Below are positions 1 through 6,597 of a DNA stretch of 14,647 nucleotides, piece after piece. The notes below the pieces were generated by a model, which saw only the letters and a list, made by a program, of their open reading frames with translations, ran no database searches and was not told the origin of the DNA. The first letter of the stretch is position 1. The number at the start of each line of letters is the position of its first letter. Both the position numbers and the translations under genes were made by a program. This DNA comes from Actinomycetes bacterium (GTDB lineage Bacteria; Actinomycetota; Actinomycetes; Mycobacteriales; Mycobacteriaceae): NCBI GenBank assembly GCA_023388385.1, contig JAEWGK010000129.1:1-14647 (forward strand), written 5' to 3'.

Positions 1-1136
1 CGCTCCAGCGCGTCGGGGGTGCGCCGGCGGAACCACGCGTAGGTCGCTGCGAAGCGCGTCGGCAGCTGGTTGGCGTGCAGGTCCCAGCCCTGCCAGATGC
101 CGCGAGTGAGGTGCCTGCCGACGAGCCGGGCATGCAACGCCCACGCCTCCCGGATCGCGTCGGCGTCGCCAAGCGGGAGCCGGTTGGTGGAGCCGTCGGA
201 CATCTCGACGCCACGGCCGGCGACGGCGGCCTGCATGACGTCCTTGGCGTGGTCGGCGACGGGGTGGTCCATCGCCTGGTCCGCGGCGGCGACGCCGAGG
301 AACGCCGAGTAGTCGTACGTGCCGTAGTGCAGGGACAGGACCCGGCCGTCGCCGGCGGTGATCATCCCCGGCAGGGGCGAGGTGCCGTCGGCGGCGAGGA
401 TGGACTGCGGGGTCTCGACCTGGATTTCGAAGCCGTGGCGGATGCGGTCGGCGGGCACGCCCCGCGGCGCCGCGGTCGCCTCGATGGCGCCGAGGACGTG
501 GACGAGCTCGCGGACCTGCTCCTCCGACGTGACCTTGGGGAACGTCAGGCGCAGTTCGCGGGCCGTGACGGTCAGCCCCGCCTCGTGGAGGCCCAGCAGG
601 AACCCGGTGAGCGTGTGGATGCCCCGGTCGCGGGTGGCCGGGTCGAAGCTGCCGAAGCGGATGCCCCAGAACGGCGCGGGGCGGCCCTCGGCGGCCAGCG
701 CCCCGAGGACCGCGGCGAGCGTCGCGTCCTCGTGGTCCCAGCGGTCCTCCGGCGCGACGCCGCGCTGCGTGAAGCCGTCCTCGAAGTCGATGCGCAGATC
801 CTCGATCGGCTCCTGCGCCAGCTTCGCCTCCACGCGATCGGCGATGTCGCGGCCCTCGATCTCCGTGGCGCCGTCGAAGCCCGCGGCGCGGAGCAGATCG
901 GCGACGCCGGAGGCTCCGCCGCAGTGGGCGCGCCACGTCGCCAGGCCCTCGTCGCCCCACTCGCGGGCGAGGCGGGCGTGGAAGCGGTCCGCCGGGACGT
1001 AGACGGTGTGGACGGGCTGGCGCCAGGTCACGGGCCCCGGCCACAGCCGGGTGCGGCCCCGGTCGTCGGCGGAGAGCGCCCCCGACGCGGCGGCGGCGAG
1101 GGACGAGGCGAGCTCGCGGGCGGTGGCGGCGCTCAT
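1..1136 (-). CDS. DUF6986 family HpcH/HpaI-type aldolase or CitE-like lyase (3' end outside window)
   Basis: This gene reads leftwards from ATG at 1136 and is still open at the window edge, so about 378 residues are visible and only a short C-terminus is missing. The fold family is the HpcH/HpaI aldolase, citrate lyase beta and malate synthase-like superfamily. Visible signatures, with approximate residue numbers, are the acidic stretch LRIDFEDGF near 114-122, LRLTFPKV near 195-202 and FEIQVETPQSI near 236-246. The Asp/Glu residues in the first and third fit the superfamily's metal and acid ligands. The ATG overlaps the TGA of the upstream racemase-family gene (ATGA), which indicates translational coupling. 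The divergent neighbours degrade urate, so the substrate may be glyoxylate or another ureide-derived acid, perhaps in a malate-synthase-like condensation. That role is inference; the family assignment is much firmer. Confidence 0.8.
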   Translation of the reverse strand, partial: MSAATARELASSLAAAASGALSADDRGRTRLWPGPVTWRQPVHTVYVPADRFHARLAREWGDEGLATWRAHCGGASGVADLLRAAGFDGATEIEGRDIADRVEAKLAQEPIEDLRIDFEDGFTQRGVAPEDRWDHEDATLAAVLGALAAEGRPAPFWGIRFGSFDPATRDRGIHTLTGFLLGLHEAGLTVTARELRLTFPKVTSEEQVRELVHVLGAIEATAAPRGVPADRIRHGFEIQVETPQSILAADGTSPLPGMITAGDGRVLSLHYGTYDYSAFLGVAAADQAMDHPVADHAKDVMQAAVAGRGVEMSDGSTNRLPLGDADAIREAWALHARLVGRHLTRGIWQGWDLHANQLPTRFAATYAWFRRRTPDALE

Positions 1137-1837
1137 CGGGCGGCCTCCATCGCGGCCGGGCGGGCGTGGCGGCGGACCCGGGACGTCGTCAGGCGCTGCC
1201 GGACGATGCCCGCGGCCTGCGCGACCGCGGCGGCCACCGGATCGACGACGGGCACGCCGAGGCGCACGGACAGCTCCTCGGCCAGCCCGGCCATGCCGCA
1301 GCAGCCGAGGCAAATGACCTCGGCGCCGTCCTCCCCGACGGCGCGGGCGGCCTCGCCGACGAGGATGTCGGCGACGCCGTCGCCCTCGAGCTCCAGGACT
1401 CCGAGTCCGCTGGCCCGCACCGACGCCAGCCGACCATCGAGGCCGGACACGGCGAGGCGGTCGCGGATCATGCCGATGGCGCGCGGACCGGTGGTGACGA
1501 AGGAAAAGGACTCGCCGAGCGTCAGCGCGGTCGCCGCCGCGGCCTCCGTCACGTCGACGACGGGGGCGGCCGAGACCTCGCGGAGGGCCTCCGCGCCGGC
1601 GTCACCGACCCCGGCGAGGACGACCGCGTCCCAGCGATCCCCCTCCTCCGCGAGGACGTCGAGCATGGCGACCGCCGAGCGGGCGGCGTCGGCGTCGCCC
1701 TCGACCGCCGCGGGGGCGTCCGGGGGCGTCAGCGGGACCAGCACGATGTCGGGTCCCGCGGCCGCGCGGGCGGCCTCCGTCATGCGCTCCGTCATGGCGG
1801 TGGTCGAGTTCACGTTGAGGACGGCGATGGTCGGCAC
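1133..1837 (-). CDS. Asp/Glu/hydantoin racemase family protein lacking the first catalytic Cys
   Basis: The product is 234 aa and resembles hydantoin/allantoin racemases (HyuE/HpxA type), cofactor-independent enzymes that epimerise through two cysteines. The N-terminus PTIAVLNVNSTTAMTERM and the segment VICLGCCGMAGLAEEL (second-Cys region, residues 174-189) are typical. The first-Cys segment, usually ACFGDPG, reads AGVGDAG with Gly76. Either the two-base mechanism is lost or the activity differs, for example an isomerase, a lyase or a one-Cys decarboxylase-like reaction. GTG at 1837 was chosen as start because the conserved N-terminus begins there and an AAAGGGG ribosome-binding site lies about 11 nt upstream. 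The stop overlaps the start of the aldolase-like gene. Beside urate-to-allantoin genes, an allantoin-related substrate is plausible but unproven. Confidence 0.82.
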   Translation of the reverse strand: MPTIAVLNVNSTTAMTERMTEAARAAAGPDIVLVPLTPPDAPAAVEGDADAARSAVAMLDVLAEEGDRWDAVVLAGVGDAGAEALREVSAAPVVDVTEAAAATALTLGESFSFVTTGPRAIGMIRDRLAVSGLDGRLASVRASGLGVLELEGDGVADILVGEAARAVGEDGAEVICLGCCGMAGLAEELSVRLGVPVVDPVAAAVAQAAGIVRQRLTTSRVRRHARPAAMEAAR

Positions 1838-1946
1838 CGTGCGTTCCGCCCCTTTCTGTTCATTTCGGTGGATGTGACCAGAACAGGAAAGCAGCCGGTC
1901 CGATGCGCCGGGAGGCGAGCATGTTACATCCGTGTTAATTCGAGCA

Positions 1947-1958
1947 GACCGATCGGTC
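1947..1958. promoter_or_regulatory. Perfect 12-bp palindrome, candidate operator
   Basis: GACCGATCGGTC is a perfect palindrome near the middle of the divergent region. Its size and position suit a dimeric repressor such as a TetR or GntR protein. No regulator gene adjoins it within the window, so the cognate factor is unknown. Confidence 0.35.
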
Positions 1959-1999
1959 GTGTTTCCGCCATGTTTCGCCGCCCCGCGGAACTTGGCCAT

Positions 2000-2026
2000 T
2001 TCCGTAACACTTTGTGACGTACGGAA
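2000..2026. promoter_or_regulatory. 27-bp inverted repeat (TTCCGTA-N13-TACGGAA), candidate operator
   Basis: Perfect 7-bp arms flank a 13-bp centre, ending 37 bp before the uraD start codon. A bound dimer here would overlap or sit just downstream of a uraD promoter. TGTGACGTACGGAACACA at 2013-2030 overlaps the right arm. It resembles a CRP/GlxR half-site pair but is 2 bp too long for the consensus. Confidence 0.35.
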
Positions 2027-2063
2027 CACATCCGCGACATGCGGCCGGGGTTTTCTGTCACTC

Positions 2064-2600
2064 ATGACGAGTCCCACCCGAACAACGTCCTCGCCGCAGG
2101 GCATGGCGTTCATCAACCGCGCCGATGCCGGGCACCTGGCGGAGGACTTCGCCGAGCTGTCCGGCTCCCGCCCCTGGGCGGACGCCATGGTCGCCGGCCG
2201 CCCCTACCACTCGCTCGACGAGCTCCTGAAGAAGGCCGACGCGACGCTCGCCGCCCAGGACCGCATCCTCATCGCCGAGGCCGTCAAGGCCCACCCGCCG
2301 CTCGGCGGCCGCACCCGCTCCGGCTCCCGCTCGGAGGGCGAGCAGTCGGCGCTGACGGACAGCCTCGGCAGCGCGGCCGACGAGCTGCGCGAGCTGAACG
2401 ACCGCTACATCGAGCGCCACGGCCACGTGTTCCTGCTCTGCGCGGAGGGCCGCGGCGCCGACGAGGTTCTGGAGGCGATCCGCGCGCGCATCGGCAAGGA
2501 CGCCGAGACCGCGTGGACGGAGACCGTCGAGCATCTGCGCCGCATCAACCGGCTGCGCCTGGTCAAGTACGTCGAGGAGATCGGGGAGGGAAACCGATGA
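2064..2600 (+). CDS. uraD: 2-oxo-4-hydroxy-4-carboxy-5-ureidoimidazoline (OHCU) decarboxylase
   Basis: UraD converts OHCU to S-(+)-allantoin, the last step from urate to allantoin. Family features are visible across the 178-aa product: PWADAMVAGRPYHSLDELL (residues 37-55), the catalytic-His motif AHPPLGG (His77), SEGEQSAL (90-97), HVFLLCAEGR (121-130) and the C-terminal HLRRINRLRL helix (157-166). The start is uncertain. ATG 2064 has only a weak GGGG 13 nt upstream, whereas ATG 2103 would begin at MAFINRADAG, with AGGG too close to be a good Shine-Dalgarno. I used 2064. The stop overlaps the ATG of uraH, so the two are translationally coupled. The protein is probably cytoplasmic and acts directly on the product of UraH. 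Confidence 0.93.
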   Translation: MTSPTRTTSSPQGMAFINRADAGHLAEDFAELSGSRPWADAMVAGRPYHSLDELLKKADATLAAQDRILIAEAVKAHPPLGGRTRSGSRSEGEQSALTDSLGSAADELRELNDRYIERHGHVFLLCAEGRGADEVLEAIRARIGKDAETAWTETVEHLRRINRLRLVKYVEEIGEGNR

Positions 2601-2917
2601 GCCTGTCCACCCACGTCCTGGACGCCGCGAACGGCCTGCCCGCCGCCGGCGTCGCGCTGACGCTGAGCGACGCGTCCGGCGAGGTCATCGCCACCGGCGT
2701 CACCGACGCCGACGGGCGCTGGCGTGCCCCGGAGGGCATCCCGGCCGCCGGCGACCACCGCCTGCATTTTGCCATCGGCGAATACCAGGAATCGCTGGGC
2801 CGCGAGGTCTTCCATCCGGAGGCCGTCATCGCGTTCCGCGTCTCCGACCCGGCCGCCCACCTGCACGTCCCGTTGCTCCTATCGCCGTACGCCTACTCGA
2901 CGTACCGCGGCAGCTGA
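2597..2917 (+). CDS. uraH: 5-hydroxyisourate (HIU) hydrolase, transthyretin-like
   Basis: HIU hydrolase opens 5-hydroxyisourate, the product of urate oxidation, to OHCU. The 106-aa protein carries all hallmarks of the family. These are STHVLD at the N-terminus (His6), TDADGR with Arg41, HLHVPLLLSPYAY with His90, and the C-terminal YRGS tetrapeptide that separates true HIU hydrolases from transthyretin. It looks full length and catalytically intact. ATG 2597 overlaps the uraD stop by 4 bases and has a strong GGGGAGGG ribosome-binding site 6 nt upstream. UraD and UraH catalyse consecutive reactions, so coupling should keep them balanced. No signal peptide is visible, so it should be cytoplasmic. 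Confidence 0.97.
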   Translation: MSLSTHVLDAANGLPAAGVALTLSDASGEVIATGVTDADGRWRAPEGIPAAGDHRLHFAIGEYQESLGREVFHPEAVIAFRVSDPAAHLHVPLLLSPYAYSTYRGS

Positions 2918-3067
2918 CCGCCCGCGCGTCGTCGCGCACCGGGGCCGGCCGCACCCGCGGTCCGCTGCGCGATGCGTGACGACGACGCCCCAGGCCGCAC
3001 CACGGCCACGCCGAGCCCGAGGAGGAGGGTCCGGCGACCCGCCCACGACCACGGAACCGAGGACCCC

Positions 3068-4501
3068 ATGACCACCACTCCCCCGACGTCCGCCGAGCCG
3101 GACGCGGACAACGCCGTCCACCCCGTCGACCGGAACCCCGGGTGGGGCCGCCTGTTCGGCTACGGCCTGCAGCACGTGCTGGCGATGTACGCCGGCTCCG
3201 TCGCGGTGCCGATCATCGTCGGCGGCGCCATGATCTCCGCCGGCGAGATGGAGCCGGCGCACCTGCCGCACCTCATCGTCGCCGACCTGTTCGTCGCGGG
3301 CATCGCGTCGATCCTGCAGTCGCTCGGCCTGCTGCGCCTGGGCTCGCGCCTGCCGCTGATGCAGGGCGTGTCCTTCGCCGCGGTCGCTCCGATGATCTCC
3401 ATCGGCGTGCAGCACGGCATCACCGCCATCTACGGCTCGGTCATCGCCACCGGCCTGCTGATGATGCTCATCGCCCCGTTCTTCGCCAAGCTCGTGCGGT
3501 TCTTCCCGCCGCTGGTGACGGGCACGGTCATCACGATCATCGGCCTGTCGCTGATGAAGGTCTGCGCCGGCTGGGTCGCCGGCGGCAGCGACCCCAACGC
3601 CCCGGGCTTCGGCGAGGGCGTGAACTTCCTGCTGGCCGGCGCGACGCTGGCGCTCATCCTGCTGGTCTTCGCCCTGGCGCCGAAGTCGTGGCGCCCGATG
3701 GCGGTGCTGCTGGGCATCATCGGCGGTACGACGCTGGCGTTCGTCCTCGGCCACGTCGACGCCTCGCCCATCTCCGCGGCCCCGTGGGTCGCGGTGCCGC
3801 AGCCGTTCCTGTTCGGCCTGCCGACGTTCGAGATCGGCTCCATCATCACGATGCTCATCGTCGGTCTGGTCATCATGACGGAGACGACGGGCGACATCAT
3901 CGCGGTCGGGGAGATCGTCGACAAGCCCGCCGATCGCCGCACCATCGCCGACGGCCTGCGCGCCGACGGCTTCTCCACCCTGCTGGGCGGCATCTTCAAC
4001 ACCTTCCCGTATTCCGCGTTCGCGCAGAACGTCGGCCTGGTGTCCATGTCGAAGGTCGCGTCGCGCTACGTCGCCACGATGGCCGGCGCCATCCTCATCG
4101 TCTTCGGCCTGCTGCCGAAGATGGGCGAGGCGGTCGCCGCCATCCCCCAGCCGGTCCTCGGCGGCGCGGGCCTGGTGCTGTTCGGCATGGTCGCGGCGTC
4201 CGGCATCCGCACGCTGACCTCCATCCAGCTGACGGACACGAAGGCGCTCATCGTCGCGGTGTCCATCTCCCTGGGCATGCTGCCGACGGTCCTGCCGACC
4301 ATCTACTCCAAGATGCCCGACCTGCTGCAGCCGCTGCTGCACTCCGGCATCACCGCCGGCGCGCTGGCCGCCATCATCCTGAACGTCATCCTCCTCGGCG
4401 TGCCCCGGGGGGAGACGGACGAGGAACTCGCCGACGACGCCCGCCACCAGGTCGAGGCCGCCTGCCCCGATCTGACCGAGGAGCTCGAGGCCCGCGCCTA
4501 G
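3068..4501 (+). CDS. NCS2 (nucleobase:cation symporter-2) purine permease, urate/xanthine type
   Basis: This 477-aa integral membrane protein belongs to the NCS2/NAT family (PucJ/PucK, UacT, XanQ). It has about 12-14 hydrophobic segments between residues 32 and 446. Key family motifs are LQHVLAMYAG (Gln35-His36), the TETTGD segment with Glu272, and NTFPYSAFAQNVGLVSM (311-327), followed by SKVASRYVA. The last region aligns with the QNxGxxxxTGVxSR signature but has SK in place of TG. The permease probably brings urate or xanthine into the cell by proton symport. ATG 3068 is preceded by GAGGA at good spacing. The gene lies 150 bp after uraH on the same strand and may be the third gene of that operon, although the gap could hold its own promoter. 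The exact substrate cannot be read from sequence. Confidence 0.93.
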   Translation: MTTTPPTSAEPDADNAVHPVDRNPGWGRLFGYGLQHVLAMYAGSVAVPIIVGGAMISAGEMEPAHLPHLIVADLFVAGIASILQSLGLLRLGSRLPLMQGVSFAAVAPMISIGVQHGITAIYGSVIATGLLMMLIAPFFAKLVRFFPPLVTGTVITIIGLSLMKVCAGWVAGGSDPNAPGFGEGVNFLLAGATLALILLVFALAPKSWRPMAVLLGIIGGTTLAFVLGHVDASPISAAPWVAVPQPFLFGLPTFEIGSIITMLIVGLVIMTETTGDIIAVGEIVDKPADRRTIADGLRADGFSTLLGGIFNTFPYSAFAQNVGLVSMSKVASRYVATMAGAILIVFGLLPKMGEAVAAIPQPVLGGAGLVLFGMVAASGIRTLTSIQLTDTKALIVAVSISLGMLPTVLPTIYSKMPDLLQPLLHSGITAGALAAIILNVILLGVPRGETDEELADDARHQVEAACPDLTEELEARA

Positions 4502-4810
4502 CTGTACCCGGCCCGGCGCAGGCCGATCCGCCCGCCCGAGCGGTCCACGGCGGCCCGGTTGCCGGCTCATCCCGCGAGCGACGGGGCACTCGTGCGCAAA
4601 TGGCCAGCGAACCACCGCGCGCAACGACAAAAGCCCAGGTCGTCATGCGCTGATCCGGTGGTTCGCTGGCCATGTGCGCACGAGTGATGCTGCTCATACC
4701 CAGCACGAGAGAACCGGCCCGCACCCGGCAGGCCGCGGCGGCCGGCGGCGGGGAGCACCGGTTCGAGCCGCGCGCCGGCCCGCAGCGTGCGCCACCGCGG
4801 CCTGAAGACC
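4502..4810. other. Gene-free gap between convergent genes, rich in inverted repeats
   Basis: I find no credible coding region in these 309 bp between the permease and monooxygenase stop codons. The gap holds a 100-nt palindromic element (4587-4686) and a second, looser inverted repeat at 4711-4764 whose outer arms are GAACCGG and CCGGTTC around a very GC-rich core. Either could end transcription from both sides. No tRNA or other RNA gene was recognised. Confidence 0.7.
4587..4686. repeat. 100-nt near-perfect palindromic element (REP/MITE-like or bidirectional terminator)
   Basis: Arms 4587-4617 and 4656-4686 are 31 nt each and match at 30 of 31 positions; the single mismatch is 4599 against 4674. 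The arms contain TGGCCAGCGAACCACCG and its complement. The 38-nt centre folds again: GCGCA and ACGAC at 4619-4628 pair with GTCGT and TGCGC at 4639-4650, with a CA bulge and the loop AAAAGCCCAG. No U-tract follows either arm, no flanking target duplication is obvious, and no transposase is present. A non-autonomous mobile or REP-like element and a bidirectional terminator are both possible. Confidence 0.75.
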
Positions 4811-6337
4811 CTAGTAGCGCGGGCCGGACGGATACGGTGCGTCGCCCTCGGCGTGGGGGGCGACGGACGTGATCTCCACGTGGTGGAAGTCCTGGAAGGA
4901 GGCGTAGAGGCCGGACCACTTCTCGCGCGTGATGTCGGCGGCGACGCGACGGGCGACGCGGCGCACGCCGGCGTGGATGCCGGACAGCTGGTTGCCGGCG
5001 ACGCCCATCGACGCGCGGGCGCCGGTGGACAGGTGGAACAGGCGGCCGATGTAGCCGGGCGCGCCCTCCTTCGGCGTGAACTGGAAGCCATCGCCGAGGT
5101 ACGGGCAGGCGGCCATGGCTCCCCTGGCCCAATCGTGGACGTCGGACCACAGGGCGATGTCGTCGACGAACTCGGCGAGCTCCGGGCGGGCGGAGAGGTC
5201 GACGCGGTACCCGGTGGCGGCGATGACGTAGTCGGCCTCGACCTCGCGGCCGCCGGCGGTGACGATGCGGACAAAGCCGTCGCCCTCCGCGTCGTCGCCA
5301 GAGCCCTTCGGCGCCCCCGCGCCCTCCGCCGGCACCCACTCGACGGACTGCCAGGGCGAGCCCATGACCAGCTCGAAGTTGGCGTGCTCCATGCAGCGCC
5401 AGATGGACGCCTGGGTCGGCGGCTGCGGCAGACCGCCGTTGAAGATGCCGAAGGCCCAGCGGTCCTCGTCGTCGAGGTCGGCGAAGTGGTCCTGCATGCC
5501 GGGGAACTCCATCCAGCGCAGGGGGTTCTCGTTCGGCACCTCGGTGCGGCGCATGTGGACCTGGACGACGGCGGCGCCGGCCTCGAGCGCGCAGGCGGCG
5601 TTGTCGAAGCCCGAGGCGCCGCCGCCGAGGACCGCGACGCGCTTTCCGGCGAGCGCCGCGAAGTCGATGGGGTCGGCGGTGTGGGCGCGGACGTGCTCGG
5701 GCAGCGCGGCGACGAAGCCGGGCATGGTGCGGGCGCCGCCGCCGTCGAGGCCGAGGGCGAAGACGACGCGGCGGGCGGTGAGCTCCGTGCCGTCGGACAG
5801 CGTTAGGCGGAACGGCCCGCCGTCGGCGGCGGGGGCGGAGACGCCCTCGACGCGGGTGTCGTGGCGGACGGGCAGCTCGAGGACCTGGCGGTACCACAGC
5901 AGGTAGTCGTGCCAGTCCAGGCGGGGGACGAGGTCGATGGACTCCCAGGCGTCCTCGCCGTAGCGCGCCTCGAACCAGCGCTGGACGTGGAGGGAGGGGC
6001 AGTCGAGCTCGATGCCGCGCATGTGCTTCGGGCTGCGGAGCGTGTGCATGCGGGCGTAGTCGTCCCAGCAGCCGACGCGGTGGGCGGGCTGGTCGTCGAT
6101 GACCGTGACGGAGCCGACGCCGGCGCGGCGCAGCGCGAAGGCCGTGGCCAGGCCGGCCTGCCCGCCGCCGACGATCGCGACGGCGACGTCCGCGTCCTCC
6201 GGGTCCGACCAGCTCGTGCGCGGGTCCGTTGCGGCGAGGTCCTCGCGGACGCGGTCCCCGAGGGCGGCCAGCGCGGCCTCGTGGTCCTCGCGCGGCTCCG
6301 GGCGCGGGCGGTCGTGGGTGGTGGCTGGGGCGGTCAT
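4811..6337 (-). CDS. FAD/NAD(P)-dependent oxidoreductase, flavin-containing monooxygenase-like
   Basis: The 508-aa protein has the two-dinucleotide-fold layout of FMO-like enzymes. The FAD-binding GGGQAG is at 57-62, a second Rossmann GGGASG for NAD(P)H at 238-243, and the ATGY motif at 374-377. Between the first two lies CWDDYARMHTLRSPKHMRG (90-108), typical of this group. The C-terminal half (QFTPKEGAPGYIGRLFHLS, then GVAGNQLSGIHAG) matches NAD(P)-binding monooxygenase-like proteins and distantly the lysine/ornithine N-hydroxylases. The substrate is unknown. It is not the class A urate hydroxylase HpxO type, despite lying near urate genes, and it is convergent to them. ATG 6337 has an AGGAG ribosome-binding site 10 nt upstream. 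The protein should be cytoplasmic and is transcribed alone. Confidence 0.85.
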   Translation of the reverse strand: MTAPATTHDRPRPEPREDHEAALAALGDRVREDLAATDPRTSWSDPEDADVAVAIVGGGQAGLATAFALRRAGVGSVTVIDDQPAHRVGCWDDYARMHTLRSPKHMRGIELDCPSLHVQRWFEARYGEDAWESIDLVPRLDWHDYLLWYRQVLELPVRHDTRVEGVSAPAADGGPFRLTLSDGTELTARRVVFALGLDGGGARTMPGFVAALPEHVRAHTADPIDFAALAGKRVAVLGGGASGFDNAACALEAGAAVVQVHMRRTEVPNENPLRWMEFPGMQDHFADLDDEDRWAFGIFNGGLPQPPTQASIWRCMEHANFELVMGSPWQSVEWVPAEGAGAPKGSGDDAEGDGFVRIVTAGGREVEADYVIAATGYRVDLSARPELAEFVDDIALWSDVHDWARGAMAACPYLGDGFQFTPKEGAPGYIGRLFHLSTGARASMGVAGNQLSGIHAGVRRVARRVAADITREKWSGLYASFQDFHHVEITSVAPHAEGDAPYPSGPRY

Positions 6338-6597
6338 GGGCGGATGTCTCCTGTTCCGCCGCCGTCGGGGGCTTCTGGGCGCCGCGCGTCGCGGGCGGGG
6401 CCCGGGCATACCTGGTCGTCGAAGCCCCCGTCCGGCGGATGGGGGTCACGTGCGGTGTGGCATCGCAGGCCGCCGCCCGGGTCCTTCCGCATACGTAATC
6501 GTGCGGGGATTTCGCCCGTTTAAGCCGCGTGTTACGTGTGCGTGACGACGTTCCTTCGCCCTCCCGGCCCCGCGCGGTCCGGATGCGGCGCGGCCGC
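6338..6597. other. Intergenic leader region upstream of the monooxygenase
   Basis: This 260-bp stretch between two leftward genes has no coding sequence I can support. The half next to the nuclease gene (6480-6550) is richer in A+T and should hold the monooxygenase promoter, but I cannot fix -35/-10 boxes. That would leave a 5' leader of about 150 nt or more. Inverted repeats lie at 6425-6445 (9-bp arms with one mismatch, loop of 3) and 6487-6506 (7 bp with a 2-nt bulge, loop TAAT). I do not recognise a known riboswitch class here. Confidence 0.5.

Larger units (their letters stand above)
1838..2063. promoter_or_regulatory. Divergent promoter region between racemase and uraD operons
   Basis: These 226 bp separate two divergently transcribed ureide/urate operons and are richer in A+T than the flanking genes. 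They must hold both promoters. I see two inverted repeats, listed separately, plus the hexamer TAACAC or its complement GTGTTA at 1932-1937 and 2005-2010. I cannot assign -35/-10 pairs with confidence for either direction. Shared control of both operons by a purine- or ureide-responsive regulator is inference. Confidence 0.6.

Noticed and set aside
75..1877. Long plus-strand open frame opposite the aldolase and racemase genes
   Set aside because: It is an antisense shadow caused by high-GC codon bias; the protein is low-complexity Arg/Gly/Ala-rich with no family motif, while the minus strand encodes recognisable proteins.
2013..2030. Possible GlxR/CRP site TGTGACGTACGGAACACA
   Set aside because: The half-sites are 2 bp too far apart for the 16-bp consensus and the right half is poor; I mention it only beside the overlapping inverted repeat.
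2879..4630. Long minus-strand open frame opposite the permease
   Set aside because: The translation is an Arg/Asp/His/Gln-rich repeat-like string with no domains. The plus strand encodes a complete NCS2 transporter.
4672..4872. Small plus-strand open frame starting inside the palindrome
   Set aside because: It has no ribosome-binding site, has a biased composition, begins within the inverted repeat arm and runs into the end of the monooxygenase gene.
4811..6337. The FMO-like gene as the missing urate oxidase
   Set aside because: Known flavin urate hydroxylases belong to a different single-dinucleotide-fold class; this protein has two Rossmann motifs and is convergent to the urate genes, so proximity alone does not support it.
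6338..6480. Possible riboswitch in the monooxygenase leader
   Set aside because: I looked for conserved cores of TPP, FMN, cobalamin, SAM, glycine, guanidine, ZTP and fluoride classes and recognised none; GC-rich hairpins alone are not enough.
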